A stretch of 64,000 nt of DNA, taken from assembly GCF_021917145.1 (NCBI RefSeq), contig NC_061063.1, positions 11,258,516 through 11,322,515 of the forward strand, in the 5' to 3' direction. The position numbers and the translations under genes are program-made. Positions 1-11,319 of the stretch are shown one piece after another (the first letter of the stretch is position 1; the number at the start of each line of letters is the position of its first letter). The notes below the pieces were generated by a model. That model saw nothing but the letters and a program-made list of their open reading frames with translations, had not been told where the DNA came from and ran no database searches. The stretch comes from Hypomesus transpacificus (lineage: Eukaryota; Chordata; Actinopteri; Osmeriformes; Osmeridae).

Positions 1-1161
1 TTCAGCGGCTGTGGGTGGTCTGTATACATACTTGAGGAGCAAGTTTGGCCAAGTCAAACAGACAGGAGGAAAGGGATGGAGAGAAAAAGAAGAGGAGGAC
101 AGTGAAAGAGGAAGAGTAGGATGAACCTCTGTTACTGGATGATGGTGACTCCTTGTCTGGTGATGATGATGAAGACGCCACTCCCTGGGGGACCACTGCA
201 GGCAGAGACAGTACAGTTATCTTAAGGTTATCCTCCCCCAGACTACGGCCAGTGCATGTCTAGGGTATGAGGCCTGCTATACAGGCTGAACCGTCGAGTG
301 CTTGTACTCTACAGGGCTGGTCGACAGTTACAGCACCTTCTGCATTTGGTTCCTGCAGGTGCAACTCCACATGTTCCTGTAGGATGGAGCAGTCACTGCA
401 GACCAGGGAACAAATAGGACATGGAAACTGCTTGCCTAAAACACAATACAAACAGGCCCAAATTCATACGTTTCAGGAAGACACAGACCAAAGCATGTAT
501 CCATTTACCAGTTAGGCCTATCAAACGTCAATATGTTCACTCCACCTTTGCTAGGAGAGGCGAGGCGCTTCTGTTTTGCCTTGCTGTGCTCTTCTCTGGT
601 ACCCCCTTCCCCTTCTACCTCACACTGACTTGACCACTTGCAGTCAGGAGTCTTAGCTAGCAGGATAGGATTCTTGGCTTGGGGATTAGGAATCTTGGTT
701 AGGGGTTGTCTCATCAGACTGCATGGAGTGTGGTTTGAAGCCATTCCTGGAGAGACTTCTGGCGTGGGTCCCGTTCCCACAACAGGAGCAGTGCCCCTGT
801 TAGCAGGGGTAGTTCCTAGAGACGTGGATGTATGCTCGATGGTGGTGTCACATATGCTAGCTTTCGCTGCTGTAGCCCCTTCACAACGCTCAGACTGACC
901 CTTGGCTTGACGGACCGTTTTTGTGGTACAGTAGTTGGACCCGCTGCCGAGTATGTGAGCTGTTCCTGCTGCATCAGCAGGTCCTTGGTCTTGACTCTCA
1001 GGATGCGCCGTGCTTATGTGGAAGTTGAGTTCATCATAAGAGACGCCGGAGAGGCAACAGAAAGGACAGGTTATCTTGTTCTCTGTGTGTGTGAGCAGGA
1101 GATGGGTTCTCATGTCCTCGTCCAAGATAACCTGCTGGCCACAAATTTCACACACCAACAT
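1..1161 (-). CDS. zup1: Zinc finger-containing ubiquitin peptidase 1, 5' part only (runs off left edge)
   Basis: ZUP1 (ZUFSP) is a deubiquitinase specific for K63-linked chains that acts in genome maintenance. Only its N-terminal zinc-finger part is here; the peptidase domain lies beyond the left edge. The first coding exon is 546-1161. The ATG at 1161-1159 begins MLVCEICGQ, matching the human start MLSCNICGE, although 16 upstream residues are also open. It encodes a C2H2 pair (CEICG...HLLLTH, then CPFCCLSG...HISTAH). A donor after AAAG at 546 joins in phase to an acceptor at 435, where exon 2 encodes the finger FPCPICSLVCSD...HVELHLQE, close to human YDCPMCGLICTN. A third exon at about 127-195 stays in phase but is uncertain. 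The linker between fingers shows no counterpart of the human second finger (ECPFCG...). The neighbouring head-to-head KPNA5 supports the assignment. Confidence 0.85.
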
Positions 1162-1762
1162 TTCTCCTCTGGGAACACACTGAAGACGGAACTGCGTCGA
1201 AGCATACAACGAATGTTAAACCATGTAGGCCCTACGTGCCCGTTGCCTGTTCCTTTGGCAGTACTTTACAACGTTTGATATAAGCAATGCCTTTCACTTT
1301 TCATTCACAGACAACAAACGAGCTCAGACAGCTACATGCCTTTTTAGTGGGTTTACTCGTTTTGTTGTAACTGACATGGACAAAGTCCTCCAGTCACAGA
1401 CGGGTTATCGCTTTAAAGATAATTTAACAAAATGATTACATTCTTATTCTAACTGCCTTGACGGAATTATAAATTATACGTATATTTGCATACAATACTG
1501 TCAATGTGATAAGTAGATAATTATATAATTTGATATACACTGAATCCTGGTGCCTTGCAAGATTACCCGGTAATCGCAGACGAGCGTTCTTTTGGAGACA
1601 GTTGCCAGCTGACGGATTTGACGTCAGTGGTTGTTGAGGGGGTTACTGGGAAATAAGCGACCGACACAGGGCGCCATATTGCTCTCAGCTGTAGTACAGG
1701 GGGAGCTTGTGTCAAAGAAGAATTTCTAAACATATACATTTCCCTGAGATTTGTCATCTTAA
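1162..1762. promoter_or_regulatory. Shared head-to-head promoter region of zup1 and kpna5
   Basis: About 600 bp separate the divergent start codons of zup1 (minus) and kpna5 (plus), so both transcription starts and 5' leaders must lie here or very near. The kpna5 leader probably occupies roughly 1560-1762, which is less AT-rich than 1400-1550. No TATA box can be assigned with confidence. Bidirectional use is inferred from gene arrangement. Confidence 0.6.
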
Positions 1763-4700
1763 ATGGGTAAGAGTGATGTGATCTGCACAGTGTACATACT
1801 TGTTGCTACTCCTACACAACAGGTCATTTGACTGCATGTTGTGATTGCTTGCTTGGCATGAAAAAGCCGGACAGGGCAATGCACAGGGGTGTGTTGTGTT
1901 GAAAAGGGTTACCTAGGCTAACTGGATAGCTTATCAGAAAAAATATCTTTATGATATTGATAAATTTGCTTGATGTTAACGTTGCTGGATTACCTATCGT
2001 AATGTTATTTTATATATCGGTTCTATACAGATTTGTGTTTATACATCAAACAACCGGTCTTTGCAGGCGTGATTAGTCTAAACGTCGTTAGCTAGCTAAC
2101 TAGCACAAGCTGGCTAAGTTATGTAGGCTAGCTTGCTACGTCGTAAGCTACTAGATGGCTCTAGCTACGCAAGCTCCCACCAAGCTATACTAGGCCCTAG
2201 CTAGCTAGCTAATAGATGCTAACCGCTGGTAATATCTATGAGCCAGCTCAGGGGGTCTGACCGGTTTTCACAGTGTTGACAGCTGTCTCTGTAACTAAAA
2301 CGATTGTACGTTTCTTCTCTCATCTCACGGTGGTCTTGGTTATAACTTGCTGTCTTTTCTCTTAGACGCCATGGCGAGCCCAGGGAAGGATAACTGTAGG
2401 ATGAAAAGCTACAAGAACAAAGCCCTTAACCCGCAGGAGATGCGCCGAAGAAGGGAGGAAGAGGGCATTCAGCTCCGCAAACAGAAGCGAGAGGAGCAGG
2501 TGCTGTATGTCCACACACTAGTGTAGAGTTCTAAATAAACAAACTAGTGTCCTGTGCTATCCTCATATAGCTATACTAACCCAAAATTGGACATTCACTT
2601 AAGAAGAACATTGAGCAGTATAAGTGACCCAATGAGGGATGTAACCCTGGGTTTGCAGCAGGTTTAATCACAGTCTTTTGTTTTTTCCCCACAGTTATTT
2701 AAAAGGAGGAATGTGTGTGTGCCTGCGGGTGAGGAGTCGATGTTGGAATGTCCCATCCAGGATCCAGATGTCAGCTCAACTGTACCAGTCTCAGGTGTAA
2801 GTCTGAGCCTATACCTGTATCACTGTCAGCCCCTATAACTCTCACTCTCAGCCCCTACCGGTCTCTAAACCCCTACCTGTCTCACTCTCAGCCCACACCG
2901 GTCTTACTCTCAGCCCCTACCGGTCTCTAAACCCCTACCTGTCTCACTCTCAGCTCATACCGGTCTCACTCTCAGCCCCTAATTGGTGTGTGCGCATTGT
3001 CATTGTGTCATCTCATTCAGTTGTGTGTTTGGTGTTTTCACAGGAGGGTGTGATCACACCAGACATGATTCAGATGATGTTCTCAGAGGATCCAGATCAA
3101 CAGCTTGTCGCAACGCAGAAATTTAGGAAACTACTGTCCAAAGGTATGCTTCTGTAAGCTTACTAATGACCCTTACTCACTGACTGCTGAATGCCTTGAT
3201 TAATGAATTGGTTGACTAATCACGCTCCTGCCTCTGTCCAGAGCCCAACCCTCCCATTGATGAGGTCATAGCCACACCTGGTGTGGTCACCAAGTTTGTG
3301 GAGTTTCTGAAGAGGAGTGAGAACTGCACCCTGCAGGTGATACATTTACATTTAGTCATTTAGCAGACGCTCTTATCCAGAGCGACTTACAGTAAGTACA
3401 GGGACATTCCCCCCGAGGCAAGTAGGGTGAAGTGCCTTGCCCAAGGACACAACGTCATTTGGCGGGGCGGGGAATCGATCCGGCAACCTTCCGATTACTA
3501 GCCCGACTCCCTCACCGCTCAGCCATCTGCCTCCTGATAGGATACAGCTAGTAGAACATGAGAACATACAGCTGGTAGAACATGAGAACATAGAGCTGGT
3601 AGAACATGAGAACATACAGCTGGTAGAACATGAGAACTTACAGCTGGTAGAACATGAGAACATACAGCTGGTAGAACATGAGAATATACAGCTGGTAGAA
3701 CATGAGAACATACAGCTGGTAGAACATGAGAACATAGAGCTGGTAGAACATGAGAACATACAGCTGGTAGAACATGAGAACATACAGCTGGTAGAACATG
3801 AGAACATACAGCTAGTAGAACATGAGAACATAGAGCTGGTAGAACATGAGAACATAGAGCTGGTAGAACACGAGAACATTCGCTGGTAAAACACGAGAAC
3901 ATACAGCTGGTAGAACATGAGAACATACAGCTGGTAGAACACAACATACAGCTGGTAGAACATGAGAACATAGAGCTGGTAGAACATGAGAACATACAGC
4001 TGGTAAAACACAAGAACATTCGCTGGTAGAACACAACATACAGCTGGGATAACATAGAGCTGGTAGAACATGAGAACATAGAGCTGGTAGAACATGGGAA
4101 CATAGAGTTGGTAGAACACGAGAACATTCGCTGGTAGAAAATGAGAACATAGAGCTGGTAGAACACGAGAACATACAGCTGGTAGAACTGCACAGTGGAG
4201 TCAGCCTCAGATACATCTCAGATGGCTTTGAATAAGGTATTGATTAGATTCATGGACTTATTATTACTATTAAGAGGGAAACTTTGTATTAGGGAAAATT
4301 ATATTATTTATAATTATTTAGATGGAAACTTTGCAACCACTCAAGTGACTGTGTTAACCATTCTGTCTATCAGTCATCTACGAAGCCCTTTACTCATATG
4401 TGTATGTGTGTGTCTGTCCCAGTTTGAGGCAGCATGGGCCCTGACCAACATCGCTTCCGGCACCTTCCTGCACACCAAGGTGGTGATCGAGACAGGGGCG
4501 GTGCCCATCTTCATCGAGCTCCTCAACTCCGACTATGAGGACGTCCAGGAGCAGGTGAGCAGCACGTCACTAAGGGCCTCTCCACGACGCCAAACACCCC
4601 ACCCTGAACCCAACCATCACCCCAGTCCTGCTCTGGCTGAGCTGTGTGTGTGTTCTTGACAGGCTGTGTGGGCTCTGGGGAACATTGCGGGGGATAACGC

Positions 4701-7469
4701 CGAGTGCAGAGACTACGTGCTCAACTGTGGCATCCTGCCATCTCTACAACAGTGGGTATTAACAGTGTCAGGGCATGAGCTTAGTTAAACGGATACCAAA
4801 ATACATTGTCTGTCAGTCGGATTTGTGTTTGCACTCGTGAGGAATAATCATACTGCCCCCTTCCCTCACCCCCTCCCACCCCCACAGACTACTTGCCAAA
4901 TCCAATCGCCTCACGACAACTCGGAACGCCGTGTGGGCGCTGTCCAACCTGTGCAGAGGGAAGAACCCGCCCCCAGACTTCTCTAAGGTCGGTCCAGCCG
5001 GGACCCCAGGACCCCCACCAACCCATCCCCCCGTCCGCTCACCGGCGGCCATCCCCACCCCTCTGTTTACATCCTCTGTTTTCTCCCTCTCCACCCCCCC
5101 CCAGGTTTCCCCCTGCCTGACCGTCCTGTCCAGACTGCTGTTCAGCAGTGATCCAGACGTGCTGGCCGATGCCTGCTGGGCCCTCTCCTATCTGTCCGAC
5201 GGCCCCAACGACAAGATCCAGACCGTCATCGACTCTGGCGTCTGTCGCAGGCTGGTGGAGCTGCTCATGTAAGAGGCGCGGGCGGCAGGCAGGCAGGCAC
5301 GCGCAGCGGCCTCAAAACAAACGCACTCAGACGTGGACATCCCAAACATTTTAACAAGCACACACGGACCTCGTGTGGCATGCATGCACCCTCACTGCAA
5401 ACACACACATGCCTGTCATGGAACTCACCCTGCTGACGCCACTGACATACATAACCAAGACATGGGGCTCAGTACATTCGAATGTGTGTGTGTGTGTGTG
5501 TTTGTTACACAGGCACAGTGACTATAAAGTGGTCTCACCTGCTCTGCGTGCCGTGGGCAACATAGTGACTGGAGATGACATCCAGACCCAGGTAGGATAG
5601 ATCCTCTAACCCCCCCCCCCCCCCTTCTCAATCCACCTTCCTGCCATGGCTGCATGTGTAAACCTCTGTCTGTGTGTGTGTGTGTCAGGTGATCCTGAAC
5701 TGCTCGGCGCTGCCCTGTCTGCTACACCTCCTCAGCAGTCCTAAGGAGTCCATCAAGAAGGAGGCGTGCTGGACCGTGTCCAATATCACTGCAGGGAACC
5801 GAGCCCAGATCCAGGTACTGCTGTGTGTGTGACTTCACCATTACCTGTGTGTGTGACCTCACCATTACCTGTGTGTGTGACTTCACCATTACCTGTATGT
5901 GTGTGTGATCTCACCATTACCTGTGTGTGTGTGTGTGTGACCTCACCATTACCTGTGTGTGTGACCTCACTATTACCTGTGTGTGTGACCTCACCATTAC
6001 CTGTGTGTGTGACTTCACCATTACCTGTGTGTGTGTGACTTCACCATTACCTGTGTGTGTGTGACTTCACCATTACCTGTGTGTGTGACCTCACCATTAC
6101 CTGTGTGTGTGACTTCACCATTACCTGTGTGTGTGACCTCACCATTACCTGTGTGTGTGACTTCACCATTACCTGTATGTGTGTGTGATCTCACCATTAC
6201 CTGTGTGTGTGTGTGTGTGTGTGTGACCTCACCATTACCTGTGTGTGTGACCTCACTATTACCTGTGTGTGTGACCTCACCATTACCTGTGTGTGTGACT
6301 TCACCATTACCTGTGTGTGTGTGACTTCACCATTACCTGTGTGTGTGACCTCACCATTACCTGTGTGTGTGAGTTCACCCTTACCTGTGTGTGTGACCTC
6401 ACCATTACCTGTGTGTGTGACTTCACCATTACCTGTGTGTGTGACCTCACCATTACCTGTGTGTGTGACTTCACCATTACCTGTGTGTGTGACCTCACCA
6501 TTGCCTGTGTGTTTGACCTCACCATTACCTGTGTGTGTGACTTCACCATTACCTTTGTCTTTGTCCAACAGACGGTGATCGATGCCAACATCTTCCCGGT
6601 CCTGATCGAGATCCTGCAGAAGGCAGAGTTTAGGACCAGGAAGGAGGCGGCGTGGGCCATCACCAACGCCACGTCCGGAGGCACGCCCGACCAGATCAGG
6701 TACAACACGAGCAGCTTAGATTCTCTTGGCCCAGACGCTGCTCTGCAGACCTCCTGGTATACTGCTGTTCCGCAGACAGCCAGCAGGGGGACCACAGCTG
6801 TCATTTTTTGGTGTTTCTTGATATCCTCGTGCTGTAAATGTTACTGTCCCCCCTCCTCTTCCCTCCGTGTCCGCCCCCAGGTACCTGGTGTCCCTGAACA
6901 CCATCAAGCCCATGTGTGACCTGCTGACGGTGATGGACTCCAAGATTGTGCAGGTGTCACTGAACGGCCTGGAGAACATCCTGAGGCTGGGCGAGCAGGA
7001 GGCCAAGCAGAACGGCTCCGGCATCAACCCCTACTGCGCCCTCATCGAGGAGGCCTACGGTGAGACACGCACACACACAGTCTTATGCACACAAACACAC
7101 AAGCACTCACTCATATAAACACACACACACACACAAACAATCTCATACACTTTGACTCAGAAACGTTCAGCTCCATCTTTGCCTCTAGAGGGCAGTCTAT
7201 GTGTTTGTAAAAGAGTTGATCTGTAGCTGTGCAGTAGGTATCTAACTGTGCGTGGCTTTCCACCATTCACCCTCCCTCCAGGCCTGGATAAGATAGAGTT
7301 CCTGCAGAGCCACGAGAACCAGGAGATCTACCAGAAGGCCTTCGACCTGATCGAGCACTACTTTGGGGTGGAGGAGGAGGATGCCAGCCTGGCCCCCCAG
7401 GTGGACCAGAACCAAGCCCAGTTCCTCTTCCAGCAGCAAGAGGGGCCCATGGAGGGCTTCCAGCTCTAA
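1763..7469 (+). CDS. kpna5: Importin subunit alpha-6 (karyopherin alpha 5), complete, 14 exons
   Basis: Importin alpha is the adaptor that binds classical nuclear localisation signals in the cytoplasm and hands cargo to importin beta. Coding exons are 1763-1766, 2366-2499, 2695-2796, 3044-3143, 3242-3336, 4423-4554, 4663-4751, 4888-4987, 5105-5268, 5513-5591, 5689-5814, 6572-6699, 6881-7059 and 7282-7469. All have GT-AG borders and compatible phases and total 1620 nt, or 539 aa. Exon 1 gives only ATGG; spliced to exon 2 it yields [11 protein letters not shown], as in human KPNA5. Residues about 10-55 are the arginine-rich importin-beta-binding domain ([24 protein letters not shown]). Armadillo repeats follow with the NLS-pocket W...N pairs ([54 protein letters not shown]). 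The C-terminus is [16 protein letters not shown] and [12 protein letters not shown] favour KPNA5 over KPNA1/6. An unusual [11 protein letters not shown] replaces the common LGCIKPLCDLL. Confidence 0.96.
2808..2975 (+). repeat. Short minisatellite in kpna5 intron 3
   Basis: Imperfect tandem repeats of a roughly 26-30 bp pyrimidine-rich unit (ctctcagcccctaccggtct and variants) start just after the donor of exon 3. A few copies are visible. They are intronic and have no evident role. Confidence 0.75.
3341..3536 (-). mobile_element. tRNA-derived SINE, minus strand, next to the exon 5 donor
   Basis: Read on the minus strand, a tRNA-like head (GGCTGAGCGGT as A box region, GGATCGATTCC as B box region) is followed by a body ending in gagcgtctgctaaatgac and a tail of aatgtaaatgta. 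The same family occurs at 19394-20999 and 57128-57325. Its left end begins about 5 bp after kpna5 exon 5 (ends 3336). TGATA occurs at both borders and may be a short target duplication. Confidence 0.85.
3540..4192 (+). repeat. 24-bp minisatellite in kpna5 intron 5, about 27 copies
   Basis: The unit is agctggtagaacatgagaac plus atac, 24 bp, repeated with point variants (atac/atag, some units with cgct or shortened acaacatac forms). Because 24 is a multiple of three, several frames stay open on both strands (IQLVEHEN repeats on plus, CSTSCMFS repeats on minus). This is a by-product of repetition, since the flanking exons splice cleanly around it. It begins directly after the SINE. Confidence 0.95.
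5822..6556 (+). repeat. About 24-bp minisatellite in kpna5 intron 11
   Basis: The unit is acctgtgtgtgtgacctcac plus catt, with dyC/dyT variants and expanded (GT)n stretches, about 30 copies. It starts 8 bp after the exon 11 donor and ends about 16 bp before the exon 12 acceptor, so almost the whole intron is repeat. Higher-order duplication is visible: blocks around 5900-6010 recur around 6180-6300. Confidence 0.95.
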
Positions 7470-9985
7470 CCCTTACCCTCCCCTCACCACACACATTCTA
7501 CCCTAACCCCCGTCCCTCACCTCTCCTACCCCAACTCCCCTATCCCTCCCATATCCTCGGACCCTAACCCCCCACCCCTCCTCGCAACCCTCCTGACCCT
7601 AACACATGGGCTCGATCTCTCCTGACCCTAACCCTGCTGGATAGAACTGACGACCCCCGCCTCGCTCCCCATCTCCCCCTCTCATTGAACTTGCCCTCGT
7701 GGCTTCTCCCCAGCCCTCCTTTCCCAAGGCCTGCCCCCTACCCCCACCCCTCCCAGAGGGAGAGACTGGTAGCGAGGGAGAAAACAAAGAGGGAGAGGGA
7801 GAAAGAGAGAGACTGGGAAGGGCTTGGATCAGTGCCCTTGGCTGAAAACTCCTCAACCTGTAGAGCATCTGTGTGGAGTGTGGCGTACCCTAGTGGACAC
7901 ACATGGAAGTGGTTGTTTTGCTTTCTCCTTAATCTCATGTATTATGTTGTTGTTTGTTGTATTATTATTATTATAAACTGAGGATTATCATTTATCTAAC
8001 AAATTGACTTGGATCACCCTCCATATCCCATTTTAAATGTGAAACTACCTCTTCAGGCTTTCCGATAAACAACAACAACAGCATCATATATAAACATGAG
8101 TTCAGTAGAGTGCTGATGGTCTACTTACTCCTTCCTGTCTCTGAGGACTTGAGGCACTGGAGCAGCTTAAAGGCCACGCCCACACAGGTCATTCAGAAAA
8201 CATACAGGAAGTGTACACATCTCATGATTAACCTGCCGCTAAATGGCTTTGAGACCTCGCGATGCTTTGATCAGATATTACCAAGGGACGCTCCTATCGG
8301 AATATCGCATCTGTGCCCATAAGGTGAAAAATCACTCTCACTGAAAATATTCTCTACAGGAAACTGCAAACAAATAAGAAACAAACTCTTGTCAGTGAAT
8401 GGCTGCCCTTGGAGAATGCGTTCAGAAGTGTTGACTGATATGGATTGGCACAGTTGGACAGTGTGACTGCGGCCCAGAGTTTCAGGCTGGCTTCGATGTG
8501 CTTAGCTGTGTTCAGCCACTCAGTAGATGTTTCCATATCTGGCATTGCGCTACAATGTCTCCACTTGAGTTCCCCCGGGGTGAGACACTTGTCGCGGCCT
8601 GGGGTTTTGTGTTGATCCTTTAGAAAAGTTTCTCGTCAGACAGAAAGACAACGAGAGGGACAGATGGATTGAGGGAGCAGCGTGTCAAAACCTCGGTCGA
8701 AATGGCAGTGGAGTGGGAAGTTGCATTGGAAAGTGGGATGGCCGTACAGTGTGGATAGACTGGTGCTACTGCTCATGCCCCCCTCCCCCCCCCCCCCCCC
8801 CCCCTTAGAGGAGGTTGCACAGTCTTAGAACGGGAACAGAGCCCCGTCCAAGGGCTACTGGGGTGCGACACTAGAACTGAAAAGAAGCGCTCAGTGGATG
8901 TATAGGTATATTCTTCTCATCTCATCATGACCTTGTAGATCATGACCTTATTGTCCTGCCTTGTTGTTCGTTGGGTGTGTGTGTGTGGGGGGGGGGGGGG
9001 GGGGTGGTGGTAGTAGGGAGGGGGGTTACATTCGCCGGCAATGTACAACTGAAATGGGAGTGTTCTGTATATTATATATACACGTAAGAAATGAAATGTT
9101 ATAGTGTATGCGACATGGCTGGTGTTGGGGAAGGTGTGCCCAGGTGGTGATGTGTGGTTGTCTCCCAGGTTCTACCTTGTCACTTGATCTGATGCAGTAA
9201 TGTCTCAGATACTTCCATACAGACTCCCATCTATCCACCCTTCCTAGATTAAATTACGAATCGAAGATGGTTGGATAGGTGACAGTAATATGTGTATGGG
9301 ATGGAAGGATGCATAACAGAGATGGGGGGGGGGGGGGGGGGGCTTGACACCAGTATTCCAGCCCCCTGATTGGCTCTTGGGAGCCCCCTTCTCAAGCCTG
9401 TCTCGACCATTGGTTCTCCTTAGCCTGATACACACACACAAAAATGTAGATGTGCAGCAGTGATCTGCCCTGGATGAAGAATCTTTATATTCCCCCGAGA
9501 TGGAAATTATTTATGATGCACAGTTCTGTCAAGCACATTAAAGCGTGTATAGTTTTCTAATATGTAATGTTTGTACGATTGTATAGTATTTACTTTATTT
9601 TAGGCTCGGATGTGAGTTGTTTTCCCCTGTTTGGGAATAGATTTTGCAGTGATTTAATTTCTCTGGTCCAGAGCCGGGACCTGTTGGATTGTGGCAGGCA
9701 CTGATTTGCTGGTTTAGTCTCTCCCGAGCTTCAATTGGCTATTTCCTGTCGTCCAACTGGCTGGTTGACCATCTTTAATTGGCTAGCTGGCTCTCTCCTG
9801 TCATCTGATTAGGTGGCAGGCTCTCTCCTATGCTGTAATTGGCTGGTGATGATGCAGGGTGTAGGGGAAGGGAGCTGCACTATAGGGCTCTGTCCCCACC
9901 TACGGCTCTACCTGATGGATGAGATGTGAATATGACAATGTTCTGTAAAATTATACTGAATAAATATAAAAGGATTTTCTCTTAA
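7470..9985 (+). other. kpna5 3' UTR and immediate downstream, with polyadenylation signal
   Basis: There is no further coding after the stop at 7467-7469. The first 200 bp are rich in CCCTAACCC-like runs, and homopolymer C (about 8779-8805) and G (about 8989-9004 and 9326-9342) tracts follow. A canonical AATAAA lies at 9959-9964, about 20 bp before a plausible cleavage site, so the 3' UTR may be about 2.5 kb. Shorter usage is possible. Confidence 0.55.
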
Positions 9986-11129
9986 GCCTCTTGTTCTATT
10001 TGCTGTGTGTGAGTGAGACTTAACTCGTTTCTTGTGTTTGTAAAAAATAAATAAAAAGACCTTCTAATGACAAGCAGGATAGTGTGTAAAGTGAAGATGC
10101 AGGGTCAACATGGAACATGCCTAGCCACCTACAGCTCCAGGAGTTGATCATCGTGTTTAGCCAGATCCAGGACATGGAGTACATCTACTTGTTCAACATC
10201 AGATCCAGTATGATTCAGCCCGTGGACACCTGCCGTTACGACAGCAGACAGGATCTCTAGACAGACACTGCCTGAGGGATCATGAGTGACACTGATTATG
10301 TATGAATGAAGAAACAACTATGCATGCTCCAGTTCCAGCCTCAGATCGTCTCAGTCCCAGCCTCAGTCTTTGCCTCGGTTCCAGCCTCAGTTCCAGCCTC
10401 AGCCACCTTCCTGGCCCCAATTTTAAAGTCAAGTGACAGAGGGGTTTTCCTGGGTGCGTTGCTGTACGTCATACCGAAAAAGGTCAACAACAACTTAGTC
10501 ACGCTCATTTGCCACATCAAAAGGTTGTTACGACTCCCAACAGGTTTCAGTAAAAGAGTACATTGTCATTGAATTCATTGTCTGGTTGTGAGAGAAGTGA
10601 ACATATTTATACCAGAGGAGATATTATCGTTGTATTCCCCCATACACTCATACAAACACAAACATCATCTGTCATGTTTACAGTAAACCACTGTCTGTGA
10701 GGGGAAACTGAAACCCACATCTGACGTAAGCAGCAAATCATTTGTAATCAGCTGGAGGCCTCACAAAAACCTTGTTGTTGGACTTAATAAACAGCTTAAA
10801 CAAACACATGTACACATTGCCTAGTTCTTCAGTTCTTAGTTCATAGTTTGTCTTGTGATGAAAACTTCAGCAGCTTCAGCTCCCCATCACCAGGAGGGAG
10901 AGATCTGTGAAGGTGATTTTTCCGTGGGAAGGAGAATGGATGTGTAGTTGGATTATGTGTAGGGTTTAAGGAGCAGTGTGGTCTCAGGTGAACACCCCCC
11001 CCTCACCCTCAAGGTGTGGGGGGCCTTCCCCTCAGGCCTCAGAGACAATAGGCCTCATTCCTGAGGAGTTCACTTGCTCTCCTGTTTCAGCCTGGGTTTT
11101 GTCCTGTGCCTGTCTCCCTGCTCCATCTT
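9986..11129. other. Intergenic; one short unassigned ORF segment
   Basis: I see no recognisable gene. A plus-strand stretch at about 10131-10260 follows an acceptor-like cacctacag and reads LQELIIVFSQIQDMEYIYLF, ending in DSRQDL and a stop. The antisense is also open. I do not recognise it; it could be an old exon or chance. FAM162B, expected here from human gene order, was not recognised. Confidence 0.4.
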
Positions 11130-11315
11130 AGCTTTGGGCGGGGGTGAGGGTGAGAGCGAGGGTGGGGGTGAGGATGGGAGGGAGAGTGGGAGTGGGGCTT
11201 GAGGGTGGGTGTGGGGATGGGGATGAGGGTGGGAGAGAGGGTGGGTGTATGGTTGAGGGTGAGAGTGGGTGAGAGGGTGGGAGTCTGTTGGGTGAGGGTG
11301 GGAGTGAGGGTGGGG
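11130..11315 (+). repeat. G-rich minisatellite (GGGTGAGGGTGGGA-like)
   Basis: Tandem variants of gggtgagggtgggagtg run across about 180 bp, with a strong G/C strand bias. The runs of three or more G could form G-quadruplexes on the plus strand. The block sits at the edge of the duplicated flank described at 11320. Confidence 0.85.
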
Positions 11316-11319
11316 ACCA

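Noticed and set aside
638..1278. Plus-strand ORFs opposite zup1 exon 1
   Set aside because: Antisense shadows of the zinc-finger exon, which has clear protein homology on the minus strand.
3540..4192. CRISPR-like regular repeats
   Set aside because: Head-to-tail units without unique spacers in a vertebrate intron; a minisatellite.
3373..4216. Long open frames on both strands over kpna5 intron 5
   Set aside because: They follow the 24-bp repeat period and run through an intron whose flanking exons splice in phase; no start context or conserved domain.
5766..6919. Repeat-coded Cys/Val-rich proteins ([12 protein letters not shown]) at kpna5 intron 11
   Set aside because: Products of the minisatellite; the true exons 11 and 12 end and begin at its borders.
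8110..8322. 70-codon ORF in the kpna5 3' region
   Set aside because: No recognisable domain or splice context; consistent with chance in 3' UTR.
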